Shown here piece by piece: positions 1 to 8,255 of a stretch of 57,639 nt of DNA. The position numbers and the translations under genes were made by a program. A model generated the notes under the pieces. That model did not search any database. It saw only the letters and a program-made list of their open reading frames with translations, and was not told where the DNA came from. Each line of letters begins with the position of its first letter. Position 1 is the stretch's first letter. This stretch comes from Fibrobacter succinogenes (lineage in GTDB: Bacteria; Fibrobacterota; Fibrobacteria; Fibrobacterales; Fibrobacteraceae), in assembly GCA_902762795.1 (NCBI GenBank), contig CACWPM010000023.1:1-57639 (forward strand), written 5' to 3'.

Positions 1-64
1 TGATGCGAGAAACTTGGCAGAACGTATATATCAAAAATACATCCTTCAACCTTATGGCAACTAA
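1..64 (+). CDS. C-terminal end of a small lipoprotein paralog (partial)
   Basis: An open frame enters the window and stops with TAA at 62-64. Its last residues read DARNLAERIYQKYILQPYGN. They resemble the C-termini of the next two genes (…AQWVYQKHIAAHLQNQ and …AKEVMKKYMF…), and the same terminator hairpin follows. I infer that this is the first of three tandem paralogs of a small secreted lipoprotein. The function of the family is unknown. The start lies outside the window. Confidence 0.6.
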   Translation, partial: DARNLAERIYQKYILQPYGN

Positions 65-90
65 TAGTTGGATGTAATTGAAATTTTTAC

Positions 91-120
91 GAACTCGGCG
101 TTCCGCCGGGTTCTTTTTTT
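91..120 (+). terminator. Intrinsic terminator of the first lipoprotein paralog
   Basis: GAACTCGGCG and CGCCGGGTTC pair around a TTC loop, with one G-T wobble, and are followed by seven T. Almost the same hairpin recurs at 992-1018 behind the next paralog, so the terminator was duplicated with the gene. Confidence 0.85.
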
Positions 121-262
121 ACGTGTATATTTGATGGTAGAATGTTGTTGGTGAATATTAGAATAAATTGCAGAATTTGAAAATAATACTCTTCTTTGAA
201 GGGTGAAAACTACTTTGTAAAAATATTTTTTCTGGAAAGTTTGCACTTTTTTTAGTTTACTC

Positions 263-291
263 TTGAAAATAAGATAAGAAAATCTTATTTT
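263..291 (+). promoter_or_regulatory. Promoter of lipoprotein paralog 2
   Basis: TTGAAA (263-268), a 17-bp spacer, then TATTTT (286-291). The same TTGAAA-N17-TATNTT layout and the context ACTCTTGAAAATAA recur before the next paralog (1135-1163), which supports both as real. The start codon is about 33 bp downstream. Confidence 0.55.
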
Positions 292-324
292 ATTTGACAC
301 TTATTTTTAATAAAGGAGATGTAT

Positions 325-960
325 ATGAAAAAGATTACTCTGTCTGCCGCCATCTTGGCTTTGACAATAATGGGCTGCTCTGATGGCCTTGATAATTCTG
401 TCGCTTCTGCAAGCGAAGTGAAAGATGAACAGGTTCAGTCTCTTGACGAAAAAACAATTGCGTTGTTCAAAACAACGGAAACCTGTGATGGTAAAGAAGG
501 TTCTTGTTTATCTATTCAAACAATAGGATCTCATAAGTATGGCATGTATTTCAAAACGGGCGTTGACCAAATGAATCAGGGTTATTCGCAAGCCAGTGTA
601 TGGCGAGATAATGATGCTTGGGTGAGAGCAGACTTTGCTCATATCGTCTCGGCTTGTGTACAGGGGTGCGATGATTATGGAAATTGTCAGCACAGTGTTC
701 TTAAAACGGAATCGCGCCCTAATGTGTATTTTGTGAATTTTTTGAAAGTAGGTGTATATACTCCGGGAATAGAAGCTCGTTGTAATTCTTTGTCTAGTGA
801 AGATGGAAAAATCAGTGTTGTTTCTGTTTATTCTGTTGTTTTTAATGCGGGGAAATATGACGAAGTTATTTTGATGGGCTCAACTTATGCAAATTTGTCT
901 CCTACTCAAGCTCAATGGGTCTATCAGAAACATATCGCAGCACATTTGCAAAATCAGTAA
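325..960 (+). CDS. Small lipoprotein, CVQGC-motif family (paralog 2)
   Basis: A 211-residue predicted lipoprotein. The N-terminus MKKITLSAAILALTIMGCSD is a type II signal peptide with the lipobox IMGC. I chose the ATG at 325 rather than 319 because AAGGAG at 313-318 would touch the earlier ATG but sits 6 nt from this one. The mature part has a conserved cysteine cluster, CVQGC followed by a third Cys six residues on, shared with the next gene (CVQGCSADGTC). I recognise no enzymatic motif. It is monocistronic, with its own promoter and terminator. Likely anchored in the outer membrane or periplasm; function unknown. Confidence 0.85.
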   Translation: MKKITLSAAILALTIMGCSDGLDNSVASASEVKDEQVQSLDEKTIALFKTTETCDGKEGSCLSIQTIGSHKYGMYFKTGVDQMNQGYSQASVWRDNDAWVRADFAHIVSACVQGCDDYGNCQHSVLKTESRPNVYFVNFLKVGVYTPGIEARCNSLSSEDGKISVVSVYSVVFNAGKYDEVILMGSTYANLSPTQAQWVYQKHIAAHLQNQ

Positions 961-991
961 TCGCAAAGAAGCTTATTTCAAAATGCACAAT

Positions 992-1022
992 GAACTCGGC
1001 CTTTCGCCGGGTTCTTTTGTTT
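992..1022 (+). terminator. Intrinsic terminator of lipoprotein paralog 2
   Basis: GAACTCGGC (992-1000) pairs with GCCGGGTTC (1006-1014), followed by TTTTGTTTT. It is a near copy of the hairpin at 91-120. Confidence 0.8.
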
Positions 1023-1134
1023 TGAGAGCGAATGCTGTGTTATTAACGGAAGTGTGAGTAAATTGTTTGCTTTTTGTGTTGCTGATATTTGATAAACTTT
1101 TTGTAAAATTATGTTGAAATGTTAAAACAAACTC

Positions 1135-1163
1135 TTGAAAATAAATTATTAATTGCTTATCTT
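1135..1163 (+). promoter_or_regulatory. Promoter of lipoprotein paralog 3
   Basis: TTGAAA (1135-1140), a 17-bp spacer, then TATCTT (1158-1163). It matches the promoter of the preceding paralog in spacing and flanks. Confidence 0.55.
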
Positions 1164-1198
1164 GTCTAAGTCCTTATTTTTTTTAGAAGGAGATGACT

Positions 1199-1888
1199 AT
1201 GAAAAAATCATCTTTGTCGGCTGCTATTTTGGCTATGACAATGATGGGTTGCTCGGAAACTGGCGTGGATAATTCCATGACGGCAACGACAAGCGATGCC
1301 CAAAAAGAAAAAATAATTGAGATGCTCAAAACTGTGCCGGATGAAATTCCGGAAATGCCTGATTCTGATGCGCCTTTGGTATTGCAGAAAAGTGGTGCAC
1401 AGTGGTCTGGAACGGTTACTGACGATAGCGGAATTTATCGTTTGAATGTTTATGCTGAAGTTGAACCCTACCTAAAGAACCTCAGAGTGCACTATCGGGG
1501 GCGTACTTATTCCCTGTTAATGAAAAAAATCCATGATAACCCGGTTATATGGAACCCCTATTATGGACCTGATACAAAAACCTATTTCTTCTCGGTTTGC
1601 GTTCAGGGATGCTCTGCGGATGGTACTTGTAAGGAACATTTATTTACGGCGAAAACTGGAGATGCATATACCGCTGAAGTATCACGCCAGTGCCCTGATT
1701 ATTCTTCGTGGTTGAGTTCCGGTATGGGGATTGTTGCTATGTCGTCTGTTTCTTTTAATGGAGGCGATATTTCGTTAACGGTTACTGCTCGTAAAAATTT
1801 GAGCAATGATGTCGCGAAAGAGGTCATGAAAAAATATATGTTTCATGAAGTTGTGAAATGTTTTCAGAATCACTTGTGTTCGCTATAG
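1199..1888 (+). CDS. Small lipoprotein, CVQGC-motif family (paralog 3)
   Basis: A 229-residue predicted lipoprotein. MKKSSLSAAILAMTMMGCSE is a signal peptide with the lipobox MMGC. The ATG at 1199 is preferred over 1193 because AAGGAG (1187-1192) lies 6 nt upstream of it. The mid-protein cysteine motif CVQGCSADGTC, the following SSVSFNGG stretch and the signal peptide are shared with the gene at 325-960. The sequences have otherwise diverged strongly, so the duplication is old. It has its own promoter and a different terminator (1920-1945). Function unknown. Confidence 0.85.
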   Translation: MKKSSLSAAILAMTMMGCSETGVDNSMTATTSDAQKEKIIEMLKTVPDEIPEMPDSDAPLVLQKSGAQWSGTVTDDSGIYRLNVYAEVEPYLKNLRVHYRGRTYSLLMKKIHDNPVIWNPYYGPDTKTYFFSVCVQGCSADGTCKEHLFTAKTGDAYTAEVSRQCPDYSSWLSSGMGIVAMSSVSFNGGDISLTVTARKNLSNDVAKEVMKKYMFHEVVKCFQNHLCSL

Positions 1889-1919
1889 CATTGAACATAA
1901 AAATAGATTGTCGAAATGG

Positions 1920-1945
1920 TCGAGGCTTTTGTCCTCGATTTTTTT
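1920..1945 (+). terminator. Intrinsic terminator of lipoprotein paralog 3
   Basis: TCGAGG (1920-1925) pairs with CCTCGA (1933-1938) across a 7-nt loop and is followed by seven T. Confidence 0.8.
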
Positions 1946-2044
1946 GCATTTCTGGGTCTTTTGCTTTTTTCTGTAAGTTCTAAAATTTGCCATCTGCAGC
2001 AAAGCCTTCCTTTACTATATTTCTTTTGTAAATTGGAGAATTTC

Positions 2045-3184
2045 ATGAAAAGGTCCATCGTTATTACAGGCGGAGCTGGTTTTATCGGTAGCCATGTCGT
2101 TCGTCTTTTTGTAAACAAGTATCCTGAATACAAGATTATTAATCTCGATAAGCTCACGTATGCGGGCAACCTCGCAAACCTCAAGGATGTCGAAGGCAAG
2201 CCGAACTACAAGTTCGTGAAAATGGACATTTGCGACTTTGACGCTTTCTACAAGCTCATGCAGGACGAACAGGTCGACGGCATCATCCATCTTGCTGCCG
2301 AAAGCCATGTGGACCGTTCCATCAAGGACCCGTTCACGTTTGCCCGCACGAACGTCATGGGCACTTTGAGCCTCTTGCAAGCCGCAAAGCTCTATTGGGA
2401 AAGTCTCTCGGAAAAGTACGAAGGCAAGCGCTTTTACCACATTTCGACCGACGAAGTTTACGGCGCGCTCAAGATGAACCACCCGGAAGGCATCACGCCT
2501 CCGTTTACGACCACAGCTTCTAGCTCGGAACACCATCTGGCTTACGGTGACGATTTCTTCTACGAAACGACGAAGTACACGCCGCACTCTCCCTACTCGG
2601 CTTCCAAGGCTGGCTCCGACCACTTTGTGCGTGCGTTCCACGATACCTACGGCATGCCGACCATCGTGACGAACTGCTCCAACAACTACGGTCCGTACCA
2701 GTTCCCCGAAAAGCTCATTCCGCTGTTCATCAACAACATCCGCCACAAGAAACCGCTCCCGGTTTACGGCAAGGGCGAGAACGTTCGCGACTGGCTCTTT
2801 GTAGAAGACCATGCCCGCGCCATTGACGTGATTTTCCATAACGGGAAGATTGCCGAGACGTACAACATCGGCGGGTTCAACGAATGGAAAAACATCGACA
2901 TTATCAAGGTTGTCATCAAGACTGTAGATAAGCTGCTCGGCCGCGCCGAAGGCGAGGACATGAACCTCATCACTTACGTGACGGACCGCCTGGGCCACGA
3001 TGCCCGCTACGCGATTGATTCCACCAAGCTCCAGAAGGAACTCGGCTGGGAACCGTCGTTGCAGTTCGAGGAAGGCATCGAAAAGACGGTGCGCTGGTAC
3101 CTCGACAACCAGGAATGGCTCGACAACATCACGAGCGGCGACTATGAGAAGTATTACGAAAAAATGTACGGAGATAGAACTTAG
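2045..3184 (+). CDS. rfbB: dTDP-glucose 4,6-dehydratase
   Basis: A 379-residue short-chain dehydrogenase/epimerase-family enzyme that converts dTDP-glucose to dTDP-4-dehydro-6-deoxyglucose, the second step of dTDP-rhamnose synthesis. Visible motifs: the Rossmann NAD-binding GGAGFIGSH at residues 9-17, HISTDEVYG, the catalytic YSASK (Tyr and Lys) and NNYGPYQFPEKLIPL. The frame is open upstream to 1916, but GGAG at 2035-2038 and the homology point to the ATG at 2045. It is slightly longer than the usual ~355 residues because of an insertion near residues 150-170. It lies just upstream of rfbC; rfbA and rfbD are not in the window. Confidence 0.95.
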   Translation: MKRSIVITGGAGFIGSHVVRLFVNKYPEYKIINLDKLTYAGNLANLKDVEGKPNYKFVKMDICDFDAFYKLMQDEQVDGIIHLAAESHVDRSIKDPFTFARTNVMGTLSLLQAAKLYWESLSEKYEGKRFYHISTDEVYGALKMNHPEGITPPFTTTASSSEHHLAYGDDFFYETTKYTPHSPYSASKAGSDHFVRAFHDTYGMPTIVTNCSNNYGPYQFPEKLIPLFINNIRHKKPLPVYGKGENVRDWLFVEDHARAIDVIFHNGKIAETYNIGGFNEWKNIDIIKVVIKTVDKLLGRAEGEDMNLITYVTDRLGHDARYAIDSTKLQKELGWEPSLQFEEGIEKTVRWYLDNQEWLDNITSGDYEKYYEKMYGDRT

Positions 3185-3260
3185 AGCTTAGAACTTAGAA
3201 CTTAGAGTAACGTCATTGCGAGCGAAGCGTGGCAATCTTTCTAAGATCTGCCAACTAAGT
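3185..3260 (+). repeat. Dispersed intergenic repeats between rfbB and rfbC
   Basis: A run of imperfect ACTTAGAACTTAGA-type repeats (3182-3207) surrounds one copy of the dispersed repeat GTCATTGCGAGCGAAGCGTGG (3212-3238, ending CAATCT). A diverged copy of the second repeat is translated inside uvrB (20935-20992). The AACTTAGA-type motif recurs near 7220 and 55268. Confidence 0.7.
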
Positions 3261-3280
3261 TCTACCAACTGGAGATTTTT

Positions 3281-3844
3281 ATGTCTAAATTCAATTTCAT
3301 CAATACAGAAATCGAAGGTGTGAAAATCATCGAGCCGACAGTCTTTGGCGATGCTCGCGGTTACTTCATGGAAACCTACAGCAAACGCGATTTTGCCGAA
3401 GGCGGTATCGATGTTGATTTTGTACAAGATAACGAATCCCGTTCCCGCAAGGGCGTTCTTCGCGGTCTTCATTTTCAAAAGCAGAATCCGCAAGGCAAGC
3501 TTGTCCGCGTGATCGAAGGCGAAGTCTTTGACGTGGCGGTAGACCTTCGCAAGAACAGCAAGACGTTTGGTAAATGGGTAGGCGTTACGCTTTCCGCCGA
3601 AAACAAGAAGCAGTTCTATATTCCCGAAGGTTTTGCTCACGGTTTCGTGGTGCTTTCCGAAACGGCGGCGTTTGTCTACAAGTGCACTCGCTTCTATGCC
3701 CCGAATGATGAAGGTGGCCTTTTCTGGAATGATCCGGAAATAGGCATCAAGTGGCCGGTGGGCGAGGGCTTCGAACCGCTTCTTTCCGAAAAGGACACGA
3801 AGAACCCGCTTTTGAAGGATCTCGGTTTCGCGTTTGATTTGTAG
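3281..3844 (+). CDS. rfbC: dTDP-4-dehydrorhamnose 3,5-epimerase
   Basis: A 187-residue cupin-fold RmlC-type epimerase, third step of dTDP-L-rhamnose synthesis. Visible signatures: RGYFMETY, FVQDNESRS, VLRGLHFQ (with the conserved His), QGKLVRVIEGEVFDVAVDLR and FYIPEGFAHGF. GGAG at 3271-3274 places the ATG at 3281. Length is normal for the family. It probably works with the upstream rfbB to supply rhamnose for a surface polysaccharide. Confidence 0.95.
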   Translation: MSKFNFINTEIEGVKIIEPTVFGDARGYFMETYSKRDFAEGGIDVDFVQDNESRSRKGVLRGLHFQKQNPQGKLVRVIEGEVFDVAVDLRKNSKTFGKWVGVTLSAENKKQFYIPEGFAHGFVVLSETAAFVYKCTRFYAPNDEGGLFWNDPEIGIKWPVGEGFEPLLSEKDTKNPLLKDLGFAFDL

Positions 3845-3952
3845 TTATTAGTCGTTTGTCTTTCGCTATTGGTTTCCTATAATCGTAGTTTTGCCACTAC
3901 CTTTAAGCTAATGACCGAAGGCCATGGACTATTGACTTACAACTAAATTTTC

Positions 3953-3960
3953 TATTATTA
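3953..3960 (+). promoter_or_regulatory. TAnnTT-type promoter element of the phosphatase gene
   Basis: TATTATTA preceded by TTTTC lies 7 nt before the ATG at 3968. There is no Shine-Dalgarno. It matches the TTTTCTAnnTT pattern before pheS, cmk and others in this window, so transcription probably starts at or very near the ATG. Confidence 0.4.
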
Positions 3961-3967
3961 CGCTATC

Positions 3968-4414
3968 ATGAAAAATATACTTGTCGTTTGTACTGGGAAC
4001 ATTTGCCGTAGCCCTACTGGGGAATATCTTTTGAAGAAGGAACTCGGGCCAGACTTTAATGTTATGAGTGCTGGTCTTGGAGCTTTGGTCGATAACCCGG
4101 CCCATGAAATTTCTCAAAAAATTGCTTTGCAACATGGCATTGACATGAGTGCTCATAGAGCGCGCCAAATTAATTTGGACATTCTTAAATGGGCAGACTT
4201 GATTTTGGTGATGGAAAACGGTCATAAAAAGGAACTTTTGTACAAGTATCCGTGGCTTGAGGGCAAGGTGTTCCGCTATGGGGAATCCCATCAGGTGGAT
4301 ATTCCCGACCCCTATAGGCGACCGGAAAGCGCGTTTATTTTGGCTTGGAACTTTATTTCCAAACTGACTCCGTATTGGGTTGAAAAGATTAGGCAGAGCG
4401 AAACTGAAAAATAA
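3968..4414 (+). CDS. Low-molecular-weight protein-tyrosine phosphatase (Wzb/Etp type)
   Basis: A 148-residue LMW-PTP. The catalytic P-loop CTGNICRSP has nucleophile Cys8 and Arg14, and the general acid is in DPYRRP near residue 117. In capsule and exopolysaccharide clusters these enzymes dephosphorylate a bacterial tyrosine kinase of the Wzc type to control chain export. Here it is followed after 16 bp by a Wza-like exporter, which supports that role. No BY-kinase gene is visible in the window. The start has no ribosome binding site and lies 7 nt behind a TAnnTT promoter element. Confidence 0.9.
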   Translation: MKNILVVCTGNICRSPTGEYLLKKELGPDFNVMSAGLGALVDNPAHEISQKIALQHGIDMSAHRARQINLDILKWADLILVMENGHKKELLYKYPWLEGKVFRYGESHQVDIPDPYRRPESAFILAWNFISKLTPYWVEKIRQSETEK

Positions 4415-4430
4415 TTCTAAAAGGTAACGT

Positions 4431-5645
4431 ATGAATAAAATTGGTATTGGTCTTTGTGGTGTGGCTGCTGCTGTCTTGAGCGGTTGCTTTGCCGCTCCCC
4501 AGATGCGCATGGACATTCCCATGGATTCCACGACCTATAATGGAATTACTTTCAAGTTACATTCCATAGAAAAAGGTGAAATGGGTGAACCGGTGGAAGT
4601 TGCCGCGAATCCCGCCGAAGGCAATTTGGAAGAGTTGATGGTGGATACCCTTCCTAACTTGGAATACAGGATTGGACCTCTGGACATGGTGCAGGTGGTT
4701 GTCTGGGAACATCCGGAACTCACTTCTCCGATGGGGCAATACCAGCCGGCCGGTCAAAAGGTGACGACCGATGGCAAGCTTTTCTACCCGTATGCGGGTG
4801 AACTCCAGGTTGCAGGTCTTACCGCTCAGGAACTTCGCGCCGAAATTACCAAGCGTCTTTCGGATAAAATTCTTAACGACCCTCAGGTCGATGTCCGCGT
4901 GACGGGTTACAACAGCCGCAAGGCTTTTGTTTCGGGTGCCGTGAACAGACCGGGCGTTGTTCGCTTTGATGAAAACCCGATGACAATCTCCGATGCTATT
5001 GCTGCTGGTGGTGGCTTTAGTGAACAAGCTGATCCTTCGTTTGTACAGCTCCGTCGTGGTAATAAGGTCTACAGCATTGACTATGTCCGTGCTTTCAAGG
5101 ACAATATCGCTATTGACCGTATTCTCGTGAAGCCGGGTGACCAACTTTTTGTTCCGTTGAGAAGCGAAATGGAACGCGACAGAAAGGTATATGTTCTTGG
5201 CGAAGTCAACAGAACAGGCATTGTGCGCATGGATAGCTATTTGTCCTTGGCCGAAGCGCTTGCCTCTGCGGGTGGCGTCAACGTGATGTACGGTTCCCCG
5301 AAGGATATCTATGTTATTAGAAATACTTCTGAAAAGAAAATCGATATTTATCAGTTAGATGCAAAGAATGCGTTGGCTCTTGCTATGGCCGACCGCTTTG
5401 AATTGAATCCGCGTGATATCGTTTATGTCGACGTTTCTGGCATTGGTACCTGGAACCGTCTTCTTAACTTGATTACGCCGACGATGAACGCTATTTATCT
5501 TGGTTCGAATATCGTTCAGAACATTCAGGAAATTAATAACGCCGGTTGGAAGACTCCGTCTCAAAAGAGGTCTAGCTCCACTACTACTTCTTCAAATACT
5601 GCTTCTTCAAACACTGGTACCACTAATACGACGACTGGTAAATAA
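4431..5645 (+). CDS. Wza-like outer-membrane polysaccharide export lipoprotein
   Basis: A 404-residue exporter. MNKIGIGLCGVAAAVLSGCF is a lipoprotein signal with lipobox LSGC. The Poly_export domain begins near residue 75 with YRIGPLDMVQVVVWEHPEL. Two SLBB-type segments follow (RKAFVSGAVNRPGVVRF and RKVYVLGEVNRTGIVRM). The C-terminus is a Ser/Thr/Asn-rich low-complexity tail, unlike the amphipathic C-terminal helix of E. coli Wza. It probably forms the outer-membrane channel for capsule or exopolysaccharide. It is the second gene of the phosphatase-exporter-manC operon. Confidence 0.9.
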   Translation: MNKIGIGLCGVAAAVLSGCFAAPQMRMDIPMDSTTYNGITFKLHSIEKGEMGEPVEVAANPAEGNLEELMVDTLPNLEYRIGPLDMVQVVVWEHPELTSPMGQYQPAGQKVTTDGKLFYPYAGELQVAGLTAQELRAEITKRLSDKILNDPQVDVRVTGYNSRKAFVSGAVNRPGVVRFDENPMTISDAIAAGGGFSEQADPSFVQLRRGNKVYSIDYVRAFKDNIAIDRILVKPGDQLFVPLRSEMERDRKVYVLGEVNRTGIVRMDSYLSLAEALASAGGVNVMYGSPKDIYVIRNTSEKKIDIYQLDAKNALALAMADRFELNPRDIVYVDVSGIGTWNRLLNLITPTMNAIYLGSNIVQNIQEINNAGWKTPSQKRSSSTTTSSNTASSNTGTTNTTTGK

Positions 5646-5665
5646 CAAAGTTAAGGGCTATTAAA

Positions 5666-7045
5666 ATGATTAACTTGATTTTGTGTGGTGGTAGCGGAAC
5701 GCGTCTTTGGCCGATTAGCCGCTCTCTCATGCCGAAGCAGTTCGCCCGCCTTTTTGACGGTGCGTCCTTGTTCCAGCGCACGGTAAAGACAAATTCTAAA
5801 ATTTGCAGTGCCCAGTACATTGTCAGTAATGCCGAACAGTATTTTTTAGCTAAAGACCAGCTCGATGAAGTTGGCGCCAACGATGTTCGTTTCCTTTTGG
5901 AACCGGTAGGCCGCAATACTGCTCCGGCAATTGCTCTTGCATGCCTCGGTCTCAACCCGGATGATATTGTTCTCGTTTCGCCTTCAGACCACGTAATCCG
6001 TAAGACTGAAGAATACGAAAAATGCTTGCGCAAGGCTGAGGTGTTTGCCGAAAAGGGTTTTTTGGTCACGTTCGGTATTACGCCGACGGGTCCGGAAACG
6101 GGGTATGGTTACATCGAGGCAAATGGCGATGATGTCAAGCGCTTTGTGGAAAAACCGGACCTGGAAACTGCTAAGAAGTACGTTGCCTCGGGGCGTTTCT
6201 TCTGGAATAGTGGCATTTTCTGTTTCAAGGTTTCGACATTCCTTGCAGAACTTGAAACTTTTTCTCCGGATATTTTGTCTGCGGCAAAGGTTGCTTATGC
6301 CAATGCCAAAAAAGAAAATCGGGATTCTCTCATTCGCGTCGATCACGTTGACATGATGAACATCCCTTCGAATTCGATTGATTATGCCGTGATGGAAAAA
6401 TCATCCAGGGTAAAGGTTGTGCCGAGTGATATCGGCTGGTCCGATCTTGGAGCTTTCGATTCTCTTTACGGTGAATTCGATCACGATGCCGATGGCAATA
6501 ACGTGAATGCCAAGCACTTGGCGATTGGTTCCAAGAATTCGCTTGTGCTCGGTGGCCAGCGCCAGATTTGCACGATTGATTTGGACAATATGCTTATTGT
6601 CGATACGCCGGACGCCTTGTTGGTCGCACCACTTGCTAGCAGCCAGAAGGTGAAGAAGGTTGTCGATGAACTCAAGGCTCGAGGCTCCGACTTGCCTACG
6701 GTCCCGCAGACGGTCAACCGCCCGTGGGGCACGTACTCCGTGCTCGAATCGACAGACCGCTACAAGATGAAACGCATTGTCGTGCGTCCGGGTGAACGCC
6801 TCTCTTTACAGAAACATTTGCACCGCTCGGAACACTGGGTTGTCGTGAGTGGTACGGCAACAGTGACTGTTGGCGATAAAGTGTTCTACGTTCGTCCGAA
6901 CGAATCGACTTATATCCCGTCCGGGACGATTCACCGTTTGCAGAACGAAGGAAGGCTTCCTCTTGTAATCGTTGAAGTCCAGGTTGGCGAATATACCGGT
7001 GAAGACGATATCATTCGCGTACAGGACGACTACAAGCGCTCTTAG
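5666..7045 (+). CDS. manC: Mannose-1-phosphate guanylyltransferase / mannose-6-phosphate isomerase
   Basis: A 459-residue bifunctional type II enzyme making GDP-mannose (and possibly mannose-6-P from fructose-6-P). The N-terminal nucleotidyltransferase has GGSGTRLWPISR with PKQF right after, and FVEKPD. The C-terminal cupin isomerase domain carries RPWGTY, VRPGERLSLQKHLHRSEHW and a conserved TIHRLQN. Length is typical of ManC/CpsB/AlgA (about 460-480). It starts 20 bp after the exporter, so the two are probably co-transcribed, and it provides GDP-mannose for the polysaccharide. Confidence 0.92.
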   Translation: MINLILCGGSGTRLWPISRSLMPKQFARLFDGASLFQRTVKTNSKICSAQYIVSNAEQYFLAKDQLDEVGANDVRFLLEPVGRNTAPAIALACLGLNPDDIVLVSPSDHVIRKTEEYEKCLRKAEVFAEKGFLVTFGITPTGPETGYGYIEANGDDVKRFVEKPDLETAKKYVASGRFFWNSGIFCFKVSTFLAELETFSPDILSAAKVAYANAKKENRDSLIRVDHVDMMNIPSNSIDYAVMEKSSRVKVVPSDIGWSDLGAFDSLYGEFDHDADGNNVNAKHLAIGSKNSLVLGGQRQICTIDLDNMLIVDTPDALLVAPLASSQKVKKVVDELKARGSDLPTVPQTVNRPWGTYSVLESTDRYKMKRIVVRPGERLSLQKHLHRSEHWVVVSGTATVTVGDKVFYVRPNESTYIPSGTIHRLQNEGRLPLVIVEVQVGEYTGEDDIIRVQDDYKRS

Positions 7046-7087
7046 GAGTAGGCGGTAGGAAGTAGACAGTAGGAAGTCTTAAAAGTG

Positions 7088-7109
7088 GCGGGCCTCGCGG
7101 CCCGCTTTT
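7088..7109 (+). terminator. Intrinsic terminator of the manC operon
   Basis: GCGGGCC (7088-7094), loop TCGC, GGCCCGC (7099-7105), then TTTT. Confidence 0.75.
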
Positions 7110-7150
7110 GTCATCCTGAGCGGAGTGCGTTGCACGAAGTCGAAGGATCT
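7110..7150 (+). repeat. Dispersed repeat, CTGAG…GAAGTCGAAGGATC family
   Basis: Reads TCATCCTGAGCGGAGTGCG, then TTGCACGAAGTCGAAGGATC. The same element in the opposite sense occurs at 21092-21128 (inside uvrB), 28636-28667 and 33461-33496. Confidence 0.75.
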
Positions 7151-7156
7151 AAATGC

Positions 7157-7188
7157 AAAAAAAGCGAACCTCAACGGTCCGCTTTTTT
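7157..7188. terminator. Bidirectional terminator between manC and pheS
   Basis: AAAAAAAGCGAACC and GGTCCGCTTTTTT pair around TCAAC with one mismatch. The A-run and T-run make it usable from both sides; pheS converges on it from the right. Confidence 0.7.
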
Positions 7189-7224
7189 GTCCTAAAACCT
7201 ATAACCTACAACCTAAGACCTAAC

Positions 7225-8247
7225 TTAGAACTGGCTCAGGAATCTCTGGTCGTTGGCTGTCAAAAGTCCGATTTCCGGGATTTCGTGACGGAGCATCGCG
7301 ATACGGTCGAGACCGAAACCGAATGCAAAGCCGGTGAACTTTTCAGCATCGATGCCGCAATTTTTGAACACGTTCGGGTCCACAGAGCCGCAACCACCGA
7401 TTTCCATCCAGCCCGTGCCCTTGCAACGACGGCAGCCCTTGCCACCGCAGAATACACAGCTCACGTCCATTTCTGCGGACGGTTCCGTGAACGGGAAGAA
7501 ACTCGGACGGAATCGCGTCTTGACGCCTGCGCCAAAGAGTTTGTTCATGAACACCTGGAGCACACCCTTGAGGTCGGCGAAGCTAATGTTTTCGTCAACA
7601 ACAAGACCTTCGCACTGCTGGAACATCGGGGCGTGGGTGGCGTCGTTATCAACGCGGAACACATGGCCCGGAGCAATCATGCGGAAAGGCGGCTTGTGCG
7701 TTTCCATGTAGTGAATCTGGGTGCCCGACGTGTGCGTGCGGAGCATGACCTTGTTGTCCACGTAGAACGTGTCCTGCATGTCGCGGCTCGGATGGTCAGG
7801 CGGAGTGTTGAGCGCTTCAAAGTTGTACCAATCCGTTTCGATATCGCGACCGAAGTCCACATCAAAACCCATCTGCGCAAAGAAGTCGATGATTTCTTCG
7901 CGGACATCGTACAGCGGGTGCGTAGAACCGGCTGCGATGCCGGTACCCGGGAGCGTGATATCGACGGCGCCACTAGCGAGCTTCTTCTGGAGAGCGGCTT
8001 CGTTGGCCGTTGCAATGGCCTTGTCAATCGCCTCGGAAACGGCAACCTTCAGTTCGTTCACGAGCTTGCCGTAAGCGGGGCGTTCTTCGGCGCTGAGCGA
8101 ACCCATCTGCTTCATGAGGTCGGTGACTGCGCCCTTCTTGCCGAGATACTTTACGCGGAGATTGTTGACCGCTTCTTGATTGGTGAGGTCCGTTTGTGCA
8201 AGTTCTGCATCAAAGGCCTGCTTGACATTGTTAATAGCTTCACTCAT
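7225..8247 (-). CDS. pheS: Phenylalanyl-tRNA synthetase alpha subunit
   Basis: A 340-residue class II synthetase alpha chain. Motifs: an N-terminal coiled-coil region, then LMRTHTSGTQIHYM-like motif 1/2 context, FRVDNDATHAPMFQQCEGLV, a Cys-rich insert (CGGKGCRRCKGTGW), GGCGSVDPNV and the class II motif 3 FGFGLDRIAML. The ATG at 8247 has no Shine-Dalgarno and lies 8 nt behind TAAATTTC. The longer frame to 8298 would run through the promoter. pheT does not follow; the gene ends at a terminator, so alpha and beta are not in one operon here. Confidence 0.93.
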   Translation of the reverse strand: MSEAINNVKQAFDAELAQTDLTNQEAVNNLRVKYLGKKGAVTDLMKQMGSLSAEERPAYGKLVNELKVAVSEAIDKAIATANEAALQKKLASGAVDITLPGTGIAAGSTHPLYDVREEIIDFFAQMGFDVDFGRDIETDWYNFEALNTPPDHPSRDMQDTFYVDNKVMLRTHTSGTQIHYMETHKPPFRMIAPGHVFRVDNDATHAPMFQQCEGLVVDENISFADLKGVLQVFMNKLFGAGVKTRFRPSFFPFTEPSAEMDVSCVFCGGKGCRRCKGTGWMEIGGCGSVDPNVFKNCGIDAEKFTGFAFGFGLDRIAMLRHEIPEIGLLTANDQRFLSQF

Positions 8248-8255
8248 AGTACGGC

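Noticed and set aside
2015-2998. Minus-strand frame of 327 codons
   Set aside because: Antisense to rfbB, which is unmistakable on the plus strand.
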